Assembly: GCA_002425185.1 (NCBI GenBank)
Contig: DILT01000013.1
Span: 612,221 to 676,220 of the forward strand
DNA length: 64,000 bases
Direction: 5' to 3'
Origin: Flammeovirgaceae bacterium UBA5585
GTDB taxonomy: Bacteria > Bacteroidota > Bacteroidia > Cytophagales > Cyclobacteriaceae
Position numbers and translations under genes: made by a program. The notes beneath the pieces are model-generated. The model was given only the letters and a program-made list of their open reading frames with translations, made no database searches and was not told the origin of the DNA. How positions within the stretch are numbered: position 1 is the first letter of the stretch; every line of letters begins with the position of its first letter. Shown one piece after another: positions 24,772-33,903 of the stretch.

Positions 24772-25152
24772 CTATTTCACCGCGATACACGAAATCTCTA
24801 CATTAACATCTTTAGGCAGCCGGCTAACCTCTACAGTTTCACGCGCGGGAGGATTAACTGAAAAGTACTTACCGTAGATTTCATTCACCACCGGAAAGTT
24901 ATTCATGTCTTTTAAAAAGATGGAACACTTTACCACATTTGAAAAATTCATTCCTGCTTCGTGTAATACGAATTCAAGATTTTTCATCACCTGCGTTGCT
25001 TCATCAGGGATGTTGCCGGTGATCAGGTTGCCGGAGGCTTTGTCTATGGCGATTTGGCCGCTTACGAAAAGCATGTTTCCGGCCTGTATAGCCTGACTGT
25101 ATGGCCCGATGGGCTCAGGTGCCTGGGCTGAATAAATAACTGTTTTTGACAT
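24772..25152 (-). CDS. ridA: RidA family enamine/imine deaminase
   Basis: 126 residues, standard length. The sequence opens with APEPIGPYSQAI and has the later conserved stretches LFVSGQIAID, NLEFVLHEAG and ETVEVSRLPKDVNVEISCIA. The arginine in VNPPARETVEVSRLP aligns with the carboxylate-binding Arg of RidA. It hydrolyses reactive enamines/imines formed by PLP enzymes to stable ketoacids. It stands alone, divergent from the 3HCDH-like gene. Confidence 0.9.
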   Translation of the reverse strand: MSKTVIYSAQAPEPIGPYSQAIQAGNMLFVSGQIAIDKASGNLITGNIPDEATQVMKNLEFVLHEAGMNFSNVVKCSIFLKDMNNFPVVNEIYGKYFSVNPPARETVEVSRLPKDVNVEISCIAVK

Positions 25153-25202
25153 ACCGATGTGTTTTAAGCTTAATTTAGCAACGACTCAAAAGTATAAGAA
25201 GC

Positions 25203-25868
25203 ATGAATATTTTGGTGATCGGTGACCCGGTAAATTTGGAGGAATGCAAGCTGAAATTTGGCGATCAGCACGCCTATACCTTTGAGCAGGATCACCGCGA
25301 AGCTGAACGGTTTGTGGCCGGCAGCGATCTGGTATTTGATTTTATTGTGGATGAAGAGCCCTTTCAGGTTGAAATTTATGCCGAAAAAGAAGGCGCAAAA
25401 GTTTTTTTGAATACAGCTAAAATTTCTCTTGCGGAATTATCAAACCTGGCTGGCCATAACCTTAAAGCACACGTATTTGGATTTAATGGTTTACCCACGT
25501 TTTTATTACGGGATACACTTGAAATAAGTCTTTTGAAGGAATCAGATAAGGAGGAACTGGCAACTATTTGCAGTGCCTTAACTACAAATTACCTGGTGGT
25601 GGATGATCGTGTTGGCCTGGTAACCCCGCGCATTGTTAGTATGATTATTAATGAAGCTTATTACACCGTACAGGAAGGAACAGCAACACGTGAAGACATC
25701 GATCAGGCAATGAAACTAGGCACGAACTATCCCTACGGTCCGTTCGAGTGGTGTAATCGTATAGGCGTAAAGCATGTTTATGAATTATTGGAAGCGGTAT
25801 ATGAAGACACACACGATGAGCGCTATAAAATTTGTCCGTTGTTGAAGAAAGAGTACCTAAAACTTTAA
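25203..25868 (+). CDS. 3-hydroxyacyl-CoA dehydrogenase C-terminal domain protein, degenerate N-terminal half
   Basis: 221 residues. The C-terminal half (about 125-221) matches the 3HCDH C-terminal domain: VVDDRVGLVTPRIVSMIINEAYYTVQEGTATREDIDQAMKLGTNYPYGPFEW follows the family pattern. The N-terminal half begins like a beta strand (MNILVIGDP) but lacks the GxGxxG loop of the NAD-binding domain and is much shorter than the usual 180 residues. NAD binding is therefore doubtful, and the protein may be a regulatory or binding version of the enzyme. Similar short proteins seem common in Bacteroidota. No fatty-acid oxidation genes are adjacent. Confidence 0.65.
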   Translation: MNILVIGDPVNLEECKLKFGDQHAYTFEQDHREAERFVAGSDLVFDFIVDEEPFQVEIYAEKEGAKVFLNTAKISLAELSNLAGHNLKAHVFGFNGLPTFLLRDTLEISLLKESDKEELATICSALTTNYLVVDDRVGLVTPRIVSMIINEAYYTVQEGTATREDIDQAMKLGTNYPYGPFEWCNRIGVKHVYELLEAVYEDTHDERYKICPLLKKEYLKL

Positions 25869-25928
25869 GTAAATCTATCGTATCTCAAAATCATAAATCA
25901 TTAGGTTCTCAAAAAGATCTACGCTGGC

Positions 25929-26384
25929 CTACTTCAGTACTTTATCAATGCGGCTAATAATCTTCCTGGTCACATCAGGTGCTTCTGATTTCAGCGAGGC
26001 AGCCGTAATCCCATCAACCCCGGTTAGTTTTTCCGAGCCGGTTTCCGATGCTACAACTACAATAACTTTTGCTGGTGGTTTGGCGGTCTTGATCAGGGTG
26101 GTAAGTGCTGAAGATGCGGTGGCTCCCTCCCAGGCTTGCAACACAACAATAGCGCCCCACTCTTCTTCCTTCACATTTTTCATGGTATTGAAACTTATAA
26201 CCTGTGTTCCTATCGACTTTGTTTTGTAATGCTCTGTAACAAGCCTGGAAACTTCATCCTGGAATTCCGTGCGTTGTGACACGATAAGAATACGTGCTTT
26301 GCCTTGGGGCTCAATTACAGAAAGGCTCATCAGCAACGTCATGGCTGCTAAAAGAACAGTACCGAGAAAAAATAGTGTTTTCAT
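25929..26384 (-). CDS. Hypothetical exported/membrane-anchored protein
   Basis: 151 residues. Residues 5-24 form a hydrophobic segment that could be a signal peptide or anchor. The rest is an alpha/beta sequence with strands ILIVSQRT, AIVVLQAWEG and VIVVVASETG spaced like a small flavodoxin- or response-regulator-like fold. I do not recognise a family. It lies convergent to the 3HCDH-like gene and about 145 bases downstream of glmS on the same strand. Confidence 0.55.
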   Translation of the reverse strand: MKTLFFLGTVLLAAMTLLMSLSVIEPQGKARILIVSQRTEFQDEVSRLVTEHYKTKSIGTQVISFNTMKNVKEEEWGAIVVLQAWEGATASSALTTLIKTAKPPAKVIVVVASETGSEKLTGVDGITAASLKSEAPDVTRKIISRIDKVLK

Positions 26385-26529
26385 GGTCTTGAATATTATG
26401 ATCCATAATATACTTCCCGCAACAGTAATTGGGCAATGATATTTATCATGTACTCACAGTGAGGAACCACCAGGAGATCGACTAGTAGTTGCCTTAAAAA
26501 TAGTAGGCAACCTTAATCTTAAGAACCTA

Positions 26530-28365
26530 TTATTCTACCGTAACCGACTTGGCTAAGTTCCTGGGCTGATCAACATTGCAACCGCGCATAACAGCAATGT
26601 GGTAGGATAGCAGTTGTAATGGTATAACGGAAACGATAGGCATGAGGGACTCTTGAACGGCAGGAACCTCAATCGTAAACTCCGCCATTTGCGGTATCAG
26701 CTTGTCGCCTTCTGTAACAACAGCAATTACACGCCCTTTTCGGGCTTTCACCTCCTGTATGTTCGAAACAATTTTTTCGTACGAACTGTCGTGTGTGGCA
26801 ATGAATACCACGGGCATCTCTTCATCGATAAGGGCAATTGGGCCGTGCTTCATTTCTGCTGCCGGGTATCCTTCAGCGTGGATGTAGGAAATCTCTTTCA
26901 GTTTAAGGGCACCCTCCAGGGCAACCGGAAAATTATAACCTCTTCCCAGGTAAAGAAAATGAGCAACATCTTTAAAAGTGTACGCTATCTCCCTGATCTT
27001 ATCGTTAAGTTTCAACACTTGTTCAACCTTGCCGGGCAGGTTTTCCAACTCTACCAGCATGTGATGAAAGGCCTGGTCGGTAATGGTGCCTCTTTTTTGT
27101 GCAATGATTAAACAAATCATGCTCAACACGGTAAGTTGTGCAGTAAAAGCTTTTGTGCTGGCTACACCAATCTCAGGCCCTGCGTGTGTGTATGATCCGG
27201 CATGCGAGGCTCTTGCAATGGAGGAACCCACCACGTTACAAACACCAATAATGACCGCTCCTTTTGATTTGGCCAATTCAATTGCCGCAAGCGTGTCGGC
27301 AGTTTCGCCTGATTGAGAGATTGCAATAACCACATCGCCTTCGCGTACGATGGGGTTGCGGTAACGAAACTCGGAAGCATATTCAACCTCAACGGGAATT
27401 CTGCACAATTCTTCAATCATGTACTCGGCCACCAAGCCGGCATGCCATGATGTTCCGCACGCAACAATAATAATGCGTTCGGCATTCATCATTTTATTAA
27501 CATACTCACGAATTCCACCCAATACTAACCGGTTAGCTTGTGAATCTAACCGTCCGCGCAAGCAGTCTTTGATTGATTTAGGCTGTTCAAAGATTTCTTT
27601 CAGCATGAAATGATCAAACCCGCCTTTTTCAATAGCCTCAAGCTCCATTTCAAGCTTTTGAATGTAAGGGGTCATGGGCGCATCCTCTATGGTTTTGATG
27701 CGCAGTTGACCATTATCAATAACGGCTATCTCCTGGTCGTTCAGGTAAACAACGTCTTTGGTATATTCAATGATGGGGGTGGCATCAGAGGCCATAAAGA
27801 ACTCGTCTTTACCAATTCCAATCACCAGCGGGCTTCCCTTTCGGGCAGCAATGAGTTGATCTGGGTTATCGTTTGACATGATAACGATAGCATAAGCGCC
27901 AACTACTTTATTTAGTGCTAACCGTACCGCTTCTTCCAGGGTGCAGTTGTTATTCTCCCAAATGTCTTCTATGAAATGGATGAGAACTTCCGTGTCTGTT
28001 TCGCTAAGAAAGACATGGCCTTTTTTGAGAAGCTCCTGTTTAATCGAACTGTAGTTCTCAATTATTCCGTTGTGGATAATGGCCAACTTTCGGCTATACG
28101 AATAGTGAGGATGCGCATTTACATCATTAGGCTCTCCATGGGTGGCCCAGCGGGTGTGGCCAATACCAATGGTGCTTTTCAGGGCCTCGTCAGTTAAGTG
28201 ATCTTCGAGATCGGAAACCTTCCCTTTCTTTTTATAAACATTCAGCCCATTGTTTAACAGCGCAATACCTGCGCTGTCGTACCCGCGGTACTCCAGGCGC
28301 TTAAGACCTTTTATAATAACTTCCTGGGCATCGCGGTGGCCAACGTAAGCAACAATTCCACACAT
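26530..28365 (-). CDS. glmS: Glutamine--fructose-6-phosphate aminotransferase (isomerizing)
   Basis: 611 residues. Class II glutaminase domain (about 1-220) with catalytic Cys2 (MCGIVAYVG), followed by two SIS domains (about 290-420 and 460-600; motifs ACGTSWHAG, ISQSGETADT, RGYNFPVALEGALKLKE) and the family C-terminus ending NLAKSVTVE. It makes glucosamine-6-phosphate for peptidoglycan and lipid A. It is the last gene of a transcript starting with the GT5 protein and DUF4270 lipoprotein (3-base gap upstream). Confidence 0.96.
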   Translation of the reverse strand: MCGIVAYVGHRDAQEVIIKGLKRLEYRGYDSAGIALLNNGLNVYKKKGKVSDLEDHLTDEALKSTIGIGHTRWATHGEPNDVNAHPHYSYSRKLAIIHNGIIENYSSIKQELLKKGHVFLSETDTEVLIHFIEDIWENNNCTLEEAVRLALNKVVGAYAIVIMSNDNPDQLIAARKGSPLVIGIGKDEFFMASDATPIIEYTKDVVYLNDQEIAVIDNGQLRIKTIEDAPMTPYIQKLEMELEAIEKGGFDHFMLKEIFEQPKSIKDCLRGRLDSQANRLVLGGIREYVNKMMNAERIIIVACGTSWHAGLVAEYMIEELCRIPVEVEYASEFRYRNPIVREGDVVIAISQSGETADTLAAIELAKSKGAVIIGVCNVVGSSIARASHAGSYTHAGPEIGVASTKAFTAQLTVLSMICLIIAQKRGTITDQAFHHMLVELENLPGKVEQVLKLNDKIREIAYTFKDVAHFLYLGRGYNFPVALEGALKLKEISYIHAEGYPAAEMKHGPIALIDEEMPVVFIATHDSSYEKIVSNIQEVKARKGRVIAVVTEGDKLIPQMAEFTIEVPAVQESLMPIVSVIPLQLLSYHIAVMRGCNVDQPRNLAKSVTVE

Positions 28366-28368
28366 AGG

Positions 28369-29844
28369 TTATTCATTAACAGTTGGCAAGGTATAGTACA
28401 CCCGCAAAACAATATCATCCTTATGGAATATTATTCGATTTAGACTCTTGCCATTTTGTGGGTTATTCGGAAAAAGAGCGAAGTAGCGAAAAGGATCTTT
28501 GTTGATCCTATCTAAATCGTAGAGTTTCTGACTAAGCAATGTCATGTGTCCACTAAAATTATTAGCAGTTGTTGATTTTGATAGTGTAAAAACTGTGTTA
28601 ACGTCATTGATTGCCGTTAGAAACCCATCCGAAGCATTTGTAACAGTTCCTCTGTAGAGGGCAAGTACATTGGCGTCAATGGGATCGATTACAGTTTTCC
28701 AGATGGTATCGTTATTGATAACCCTGTCAATTTCACGTTTGAATCTCACCTTTTTGAATCGGTTGTTCTGATTAAGAACCTGTAGTGTAAAGCTATTCAC
28801 GGGGTCATAGGAATCAACGCTTTGTAGACCTCTTATCACCAACTCAGCTGAGTTTACTATCATAAAAGGATTATTCTCATAGAATGAGATGTAATTTGAA
28901 AAATCAAGCTTGGTTACCACTCCGGTTCCAGCTTGAGCATACCTTAAATTATTGGATGGACTGAATTCCTCATAAAAATTATTAACCTGATTCAATTCAG
29001 AACCTGATCGATCGGTCTCAATGCGGGTAAATTGAACACCTCCAAAGGCAAAATCCAAGGCTAACGAATCTTCGGTGGCCGTATGATAGTGGACAACAAC
29101 TTTTGAAAAGCGACTTCCGGCAGTAATCGTGTTGTTGAGATCAAACCCAATCACTTTTGTGTTAGCTGTAGGAACGATGGCAAGACCTTTAATATACTTG
29201 GTGAATTCTGAAAATCTCGTATACGTTGTGTCCCCTGCCTTTGCGCGTTCCATGAGTTTTAAACCAAACGAATTATTAAGGGTTATTTTAAAAATAACGG
29301 TGTCCTTTGCATTGTTGGCTTTTTGAAATTGACTTTTGAAGTACTCAGGATTTACCAAATAGGAGGAACTGCCTATCGGGCTTGGATCATAGGAGACAGT
29401 AGATTTACTAAAGTAATTAAATATCGAATCGTTGTACATTCTTGCCGTTAATTCATGAATTGAGAAAGACTGATTTGACACATCGGCTAACCCATACTGG
29501 TAGAAATCAAATCGGAGATGAAGAACAACTGAGTCTACTTGTGCAGAGGCATCGACTGTCGTGAATGAGCTTGGTAAAAGGTGGGAGTATCCTGTCGTTT
29601 TTATAGTACCAAAGTTTTGATCGTGATGCTCCCCGATCAACAATCGATTAGTTTCTCCGGCCAGATTAGAAGTTCTGATTGAATCAATAAAAAATACACT
29701 GCTTGCAACAGGTATCTCAATATATTTAACATCAAACTTTCCAATTGGATTTTTAAATCCTAACAGGCTGCTTTCATCTTCACATGCCATCAAAAACAAG
29801 GCAGCTAATAGAAGCTGCCCGGTTCGTTTAACCCACAAGTTCAT
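28369..29844 (-). CDS. DUF4270 family lipoprotein
   Basis: 491 residues with a lipoprotein signal peptide; the lipobox is FLMAC (cysteine at about residue 21) followed by an acidic run EDESS typical of surface export in Bacteroidota. The body is beta-rich with the DUF4270 pattern (VDSVVLHLRFDFYQYGL, then a C-terminal RIIFHKDDIVLRVYYT). Function unknown. The start overlaps the end of the GT5 gene by 17 bases and the stop is 3 bases before glmS, a linkage often seen in this lineage. Confidence 0.85.
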   Translation of the reverse strand: MNLWVKRTGQLLLAALFLMACEDESSLLGFKNPIGKFDVKYIEIPVASSVFFIDSIRTSNLAGETNRLLIGEHHDQNFGTIKTTGYSHLLPSSFTTVDASAQVDSVVLHLRFDFYQYGLADVSNQSFSIHELTARMYNDSIFNYFSKSTVSYDPSPIGSSSYLVNPEYFKSQFQKANNAKDTVIFKITLNNSFGLKLMERAKAGDTTYTRFSEFTKYIKGLAIVPTANTKVIGFDLNNTITAGSRFSKVVVHYHTATEDSLALDFAFGGVQFTRIETDRSGSELNQVNNFYEEFSPSNNLRYAQAGTGVVTKLDFSNYISFYENNPFMIVNSAELVIRGLQSVDSYDPVNSFTLQVLNQNNRFKKVRFKREIDRVINNDTIWKTVIDPIDANVLALYRGTVTNASDGFLTAINDVNTVFTLSKSTTANNFSGHMTLLSQKLYDLDRINKDPFRYFALFPNNPQNGKSLNRIIFHKDDIVLRVYYTLPTVNE

Positions 29845-30631
29845 TATAGAGATTGAAATAAGATTCGGTGTAGTTTTCGTCTTTGTCGATCGTTTCGACT
29901 TTCTTTTCTTTTATTTTTTTGAAGAGATCTTCAAGCTTTTTGTTTTCGCCAGCCACAATTACTGCATCAGAAAACTCAACGCCCATACGGATAAATCCTT
30001 CGTAGTCAGCTGTTTTTAAGTTGCCCAGCATCTTGTCTTCAATGTCCATCATTTTCACTTTGTCCATAATGTCAGCTTTAAATTTATGAGTAAAGCTGTT
30101 GTTATAGATGGTGAAAACAGTTTTAGCACTCTTGAACAATGGATCGTTCTTGTATGTAGTTTTCAAATACAATGGAATGAAACTGGTAATCCAGTCGTTG
30201 CAGTGAACAACATCAGGAGCCCATCCTAATTTTCGAACGGTTTCAATAGCACCTTTACAAAAGAAGATAGCCCGCTCATCATTGTCAGCATAGAAACGGT
30301 TTTCCTTGTCGTGGAAAACGGATTTACGATGGAAGTAATCTTCATTATCGATAAAATAAACCTGAAGTTTGGCGTTGGGAATTGAGGCTACTTTAATGGT
30401 AAGTGGTTTTTCCTCATCGCCCACTGCGATGTTAATCCCTGATAATCTAACGACTTCATGCAACCGGTTCTTTCTCTCATTAATAATTCCAAAGCGCGGC
30501 ACCAGAATGCGAATTTCCATTCCCCTTTCCTGCATCGCCTGCGGAAGTTTGCGCACAAAGTCGGCAACTTCTGAAGTCTGTAAGAAAGGGTTGATTTCGC
30601 TGGCTACATAAAGAATACGGAGTTTTGACAT
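29828..30631 (-). CDS. Half-length glycogen/starch synthase-like protein (GT5 N-terminal domain only)
   Basis: 267 residues from the ATG at 30631. This start is preferred to the upstream one at 30700 because it gives the family N-terminus MSKLRILYVASEINPF. Only the N-terminal Rossmann domain of GT5 is present (WAPDVVHCNDWITSFIPLYLK); the C-terminal nucleotide-sugar domain of the usual ~480-residue enzyme is absent. The canonical KTGGL motif after the start is replaced by LQTSEVADF. The protein is therefore unlikely to be a normal glycogen synthase. Single-domain versions occur in many Bacteroidota. It leads an operon with DUF4270 and glmS and is divergent from panC. Confidence 0.75.
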   Translation of the reverse strand: MSKLRILYVASEINPFLQTSEVADFVRKLPQAMQERGMEIRILVPRFGIINERKNRLHEVVRLSGINIAVGDEEKPLTIKVASIPNAKLQVYFIDNEDYFHRKSVFHDKENRFYADNDERAIFFCKGAIETVRKLGWAPDVVHCNDWITSFIPLYLKTTYKNDPLFKSAKTVFTIYNNSFTHKFKADIMDKVKMMDIEDKMLGNLKTADYEGFIRMGVEFSDAVIVAGENKKLEDLFKKIKEKKVETIDKDENYTESYFNLYNELVG

Positions 30632-30720
30632 GATATTGATGATTAGTTGTCTGAACGCAAAATGAGGGACAAAAGTACGAAAATTGCCCCCCTTATTCAA
30701 CTCTATCTCTGATTTACTCC

Positions 30721-30728
30721 TATATTTG
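30721..30728 (+). promoter_or_regulatory. Candidate Bacteroidota -7 box for panC
   Basis: TATATTTG matches TAnnTTTG exactly and lies 24 bases before the panC ATG. No clear -33 TTTG element at the right distance was seen, so the call depends on the -7 box and position. Confidence 0.4.
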
Positions 30729-30751
30729 GCCCCTTTTGCCGCGTAACTAAC

Positions 30752-31594
30752 ATGCAGATTTTCAGGGAAATTGGGCCGTTAAGGGCATTTTTGATTGAAA
30801 AAAAGGGGGCGGGTCAATCTATAGGATTTGTACCCACTATGGGGGCTCTTCATCCCGGTCATCTTGCGCTCATAGCCGTCTCACGAAGCCAAAATCCGTT
30901 AACGGTTTGTTCAATTTTTGTTAATCCTACCCAATTCAACAATGTGTCGGATTTTGAAAAGTACCCCAGAACATTAGAAAAGGACGTAGATATGCTTGAA
31001 AAGGCTGGTTGCGATGTTTTATTCTGTCCGGATGAACCGGAGATGCACACCCGATCAAGCTATCTAAACTTCAATTTTGGTCACCTGGAGACTGTTATGG
31101 AAGGGAAATTCAGGCCGGGTCATTTTAATGGTGTAGCGCAAGTTGTGTCGAAACTCTTTCATATAGTTAATCCTGATCACGCCTACTTCGGACAGAAGGA
31201 TTGGCAACAGTTTGTAATCATCAGTACGCTGGTTGATGAATTGAAATTTAACGTCACGTTGCATTCGGTTGAAACCGTTCGGGAGAATGATGGCCTTGCG
31301 ATGTCGTCCCGAAATTTACGGTTATCGGAAAAGCAACGAAGACAGGCTATACTAATACCTGCCACGTTAGCAGAGGCAAAAGCCAAATTAAAAGGCGGTG
31401 ATTCTATTCTCTCTGTCAAAAAATTTGTTGAAGATACTTTTGAGTCGAACCCAGGCATAACGTTAGAATATATTGAGGTTGTTAACAGCAAGAACCTATT
31501 GCCTCTGTATAGCGTTGAGGAGGCTGATCGGCCCATACTATGCATGGCCGCCTTTGTAGGCGAAGTGAGATTGATCGATAATATGTTTCTCTAA
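30752..31594 (+). CDS. panC: Pantothenate synthetase
   Basis: 280 residues. The nucleotidyltransferase HIGH-like motif is in VPTMGALHPGHLALI (about 27-41); FVNPTQFN, the substrate-binding AYFGQKDWQQ and the KMSKS equivalent MSSRNLRLS are all present. It joins pantoate and beta-alanine using ATP. panD, which makes beta-alanine, follows by 19 bases, so the two supply coenzyme A synthesis together. Confidence 0.95.
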   Translation: MQIFREIGPLRAFLIEKKGAGQSIGFVPTMGALHPGHLALIAVSRSQNPLTVCSIFVNPTQFNNVSDFEKYPRTLEKDVDMLEKAGCDVLFCPDEPEMHTRSSYLNFNFGHLETVMEGKFRPGHFNGVAQVVSKLFHIVNPDHAYFGQKDWQQFVIISTLVDELKFNVTLHSVETVRENDGLAMSSRNLRLSEKQRRQAILIPATLAEAKAKLKGGDSILSVKKFVEDTFESNPGITLEYIEVVNSKNLLPLYSVEEADRPILCMAAFVGEVRLIDNMFL

Positions 31595-31613
31595 AAGGAT
31601 TTGTGAATTGTGA

Positions 31614-31967
31614 TTGACTATGAACATTGAAGTTTTAAAATCAAAAATACATCGGGCAAAAATAACACAAGCTGAGTTACATTATGTTGGCAGCATTACC
31701 ATTGATGAAACCCTTATGAACGCTGCCAATTTTATTGAGGGCGAAAAGGTGACTGTGGTTAATGTTAACAATGGTGAGCGCCTGGAAACGTATGTAATTA
31801 AAGGTGAGCGTGATTCAGGAATGATTTGCCTGAACGGACCTGCTGCACGCAAAGTACAAGTAGGCGATGTGGTGATCATCTTCTCGTATGCGTCTATGGA
31901 GTTCGAAGAGGCCAAAAACTTTAAACCAACAATTGTTTTCCCCTCACCCGATAACCGCTTAACTTAA
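31614..31967 (+). CDS. panD: Aspartate 1-decarboxylase, pyruvoyl-dependent
   Basis: 117 residues. The self-cleavage site is YVGS with Gly24-Ser25, exactly where the family forms its pyruvoyl group. The motifs KIHRAKITQAELHY before it and NGPAARKVQVGDVVIIFSYA near the end are typical. It makes beta-alanine for pantothenate. It lies between panC and a membrane flippase-like gene that starts 17 bases later. Confidence 0.95.
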   Translation: MTMNIEVLKSKIHRAKITQAELHYVGSITIDETLMNAANFIEGEKVTVVNVNNGERLETYVIKGERDSGMICLNGPAARKVQVGDVVIIFSYASMEFEEAKNFKPTIVFPSPDNRLT

Positions 31968-31984
31968 CGCTTTAATTTCCACAG

Positions 31985-33019
31985 GTGGCATCACGTATTC
32001 GGGTTTTTGTTCAATATGTTTTCATTCTGGCCATCACCGCTTTTCTGGTTTGGTTTTCATTGCGGGCTATACAGGTGGAGGAAGGTGAAAACAAAGGAGA
32101 TTACATTTTAAAAACCCTTTATTCTGCTAATAAACTATGGCTCTTGTTGATGCTCGTTTTTGTAATGATCAGTCATGCACTTCGGGCCGAACGATGGCGT
32201 ATGCTATTGTACTCAACAGGTCACACGGTTTCCTTCTATAATGGTTTTTTATCGTTAATGGTTGGCTACCTGGTAAACCTGGTTATCCCGCGTGGGGGTG
32301 AAGTTTCGCGCTGTTATAATCTTTATCGCTTGAATAAAATTCCGGTTGAAGTTTCATTTGGGACTGTAGTATTGGAACGTATTGTTGACTTGATTTTATT
32401 GGTTGTCGTACTGGTGTTTGCATTCGTTGCTGAATATGATAAGCTTCTCGGCTTTATAGAAACCCTTCCGTTGCAGCCCGTGATGGGTAAGGGTAAGTTA
32501 AGTCTAATCCTTATGGTGATGTTGGTTCTGCTGATTATTACCGGTGTAGGATACTGGCTGATCAAGCGAAATCAAAAAATAAAAGATCGACTGCAAAAAG
32601 TTTGGAAAGGTTTTAAAACAGGCTTGACTTCTGTTGCTACGCTGGAAAATAAAACGTTATTCATCGGGTATTCAATTATAATATGGCTGCTTTACTTTGC
32701 CATGAGCTATGCCGTTATCAAAGCATTTGATGAAACTGCACATCTGGGTTTTAGTGCCGTTTTATCGCTGTTTGCTATCGGCACAATTGCCATGGCAGCA
32801 CCGCTTCCCGGAGGGGCAGGATCTTATCATGTTTTGATACCGGCCGGATTGGTGCTGCTTTACCAGGTTCCGGAGGCAAATGCAGTGGCCTTCACCTTTG
32901 TTTTTCATGGATGGCAAACACTTATTTTAATTGTATTTGGGGTTATCTCACTAATTTTAACCTCTTTTCGTCTACGTCCTAAAAAAGTGACCGTTTCTGA
33001 AGATCAGACTTTGATTTAG
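31985..33019 (+). CDS. Lysylphosphatidylglycerol synthase transmembrane-domain (UPF0104/flippase-like) protein
   Basis: 344 residues, about eight hydrophobic segments. The family landmarks HALRAERWRMLL, LVNLVIPRGGEVSRCYNLYR and, near the end, APLPGGAGSYH are present. This domain is the flippase-like membrane part of MprF and occurs alone in many bacteria; its lipid substrate is not known. GTG start at 31985; a later ATG would delete the first membrane segment. It is probably read from the panC-panD transcript, a common arrangement in Cytophagales. Confidence 0.8.
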   Translation: MASRIRVFVQYVFILAITAFLVWFSLRAIQVEEGENKGDYILKTLYSANKLWLLLMLVFVMISHALRAERWRMLLYSTGHTVSFYNGFLSLMVGYLVNLVIPRGGEVSRCYNLYRLNKIPVEVSFGTVVLERIVDLILLVVVLVFAFVAEYDKLLGFIETLPLQPVMGKGKLSLILMVMLVLLIITGVGYWLIKRNQKIKDRLQKVWKGFKTGLTSVATLENKTLFIGYSIIIWLLYFAMSYAVIKAFDETAHLGFSAVLSLFAIGTIAMAAPLPGGAGSYHVLIPAGLVLLYQVPEANAVAFTFVFHGWQTLILIVFGVISLILTSFRLRPKKVTVSEDQTLI

Positions 33020-33109
33020 GTAAATGTAATCTGTTACCATATGACTAATTGTCAGAGAATCAAAATGGCTTGGAAGTTGTTATTTAACGGAAATTAAAAA
33101 TCGGATACT

Positions 33110-33805
33110 ATGGGATTAATAATAATTGGTGTTGTTTTCATGTTGATTGGTTCGCTGGTAAGCGGACGCTTGAAGAGCAAATTCCGGGAATATTCGCAAA
33201 CCCGTCTTGCTCAGAACTTGACCGGAGCTGAAATTGCCAGATTAATGCTGGCTGATAATGGTATTCACGATGTTAAAGTAATTAGTGTTGAGGGTCAGTT
33301 GACTGATCACTATAACCCCACCAATAAAACGGTGAATTTAAGTGAGGAAGTTTACAATGGCCGCAACGCAGCAGCAGCAGCAGTGGCTTCACATGAATGT
33401 GGTCACGCGGTACAACATGCTACTGCGTACTCTATGCTTGAACTTCGTTCGGCTATGGTGCCTATTCAAAATGTAACGTCAAAAGTGATGAACATCATTT
33501 TCTTTGCCATGATGTTCGGTGCTTTTGCAGTTAAGGGATTGTTCTCATTTGATGTTGCCATACTGGTAATCATCGGATGCTATTCGATTTTCGCCCTCTT
33601 CGCCCTCATAACCCTTCCGGTAGAATTTGATGCCAGCCGCAGGGCCCTGGCTTGGATTGAAAACCGCGGAATCGTTAACCGGCAGGAACATGATATGGCA
33701 AAGGATGCCTTGAAATGGGCTGCCATGACCTACGTAGTTGCAGCAATTGCAGCGCTTGCATCACTTATGTACTGGGTTATGATCTTTTTGGGAAGACGCG
33801 ATTAA
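33110..33805 (+). CDS. YugP-like zinc metallopeptidase
   Basis: 231 residues of the PF04298 family. The zinc motif is ASHECGHAVQHA (HExxH form HECGH, about residue 95). Hydrophobic segments lie at the N-terminus, in the centre (about 125-175) and at the C-terminus, as in membrane-bound YugP. The third ligand region LPVEFDASRRAL is present. Substrates are unknown; membrane protein turnover is likely. It is followed by a strong terminator. Confidence 0.88.
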   Translation: MGLIIIGVVFMLIGSLVSGRLKSKFREYSQTRLAQNLTGAEIARLMLADNGIHDVKVISVEGQLTDHYNPTNKTVNLSEEVYNGRNAAAAAVASHECGHAVQHATAYSMLELRSAMVPIQNVTSKVMNIIFFAMMFGAFAVKGLFSFDVAILVIIGCYSIFALFALITLPVEFDASRRALAWIENRGIVNRQEHDMAKDALKWAAMTYVVAAIAALASLMYWVMIFLGRRD

Positions 33806-33851
33806 TTAAGCCGATCATTATTTAGGAAATTCTTGATAAGAAGTATTTTTG

Positions 33852-33885
33852 CGGCCTGAGGGTAACCTCAGGCCGTTGTTTTTGT
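33852..33885 (+). terminator. Intrinsic terminator after the YugP-like gene
   Basis: Perfect 10-bp GC-rich arms (CGGCCTGAGG and its complement) around GTAA, followed by TTGTTTTTGTT. Good stem and T-tract. Confidence 0.9.
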
Positions 33886-33903
33886 TAATCTGAAAAACTG
33901 TCT

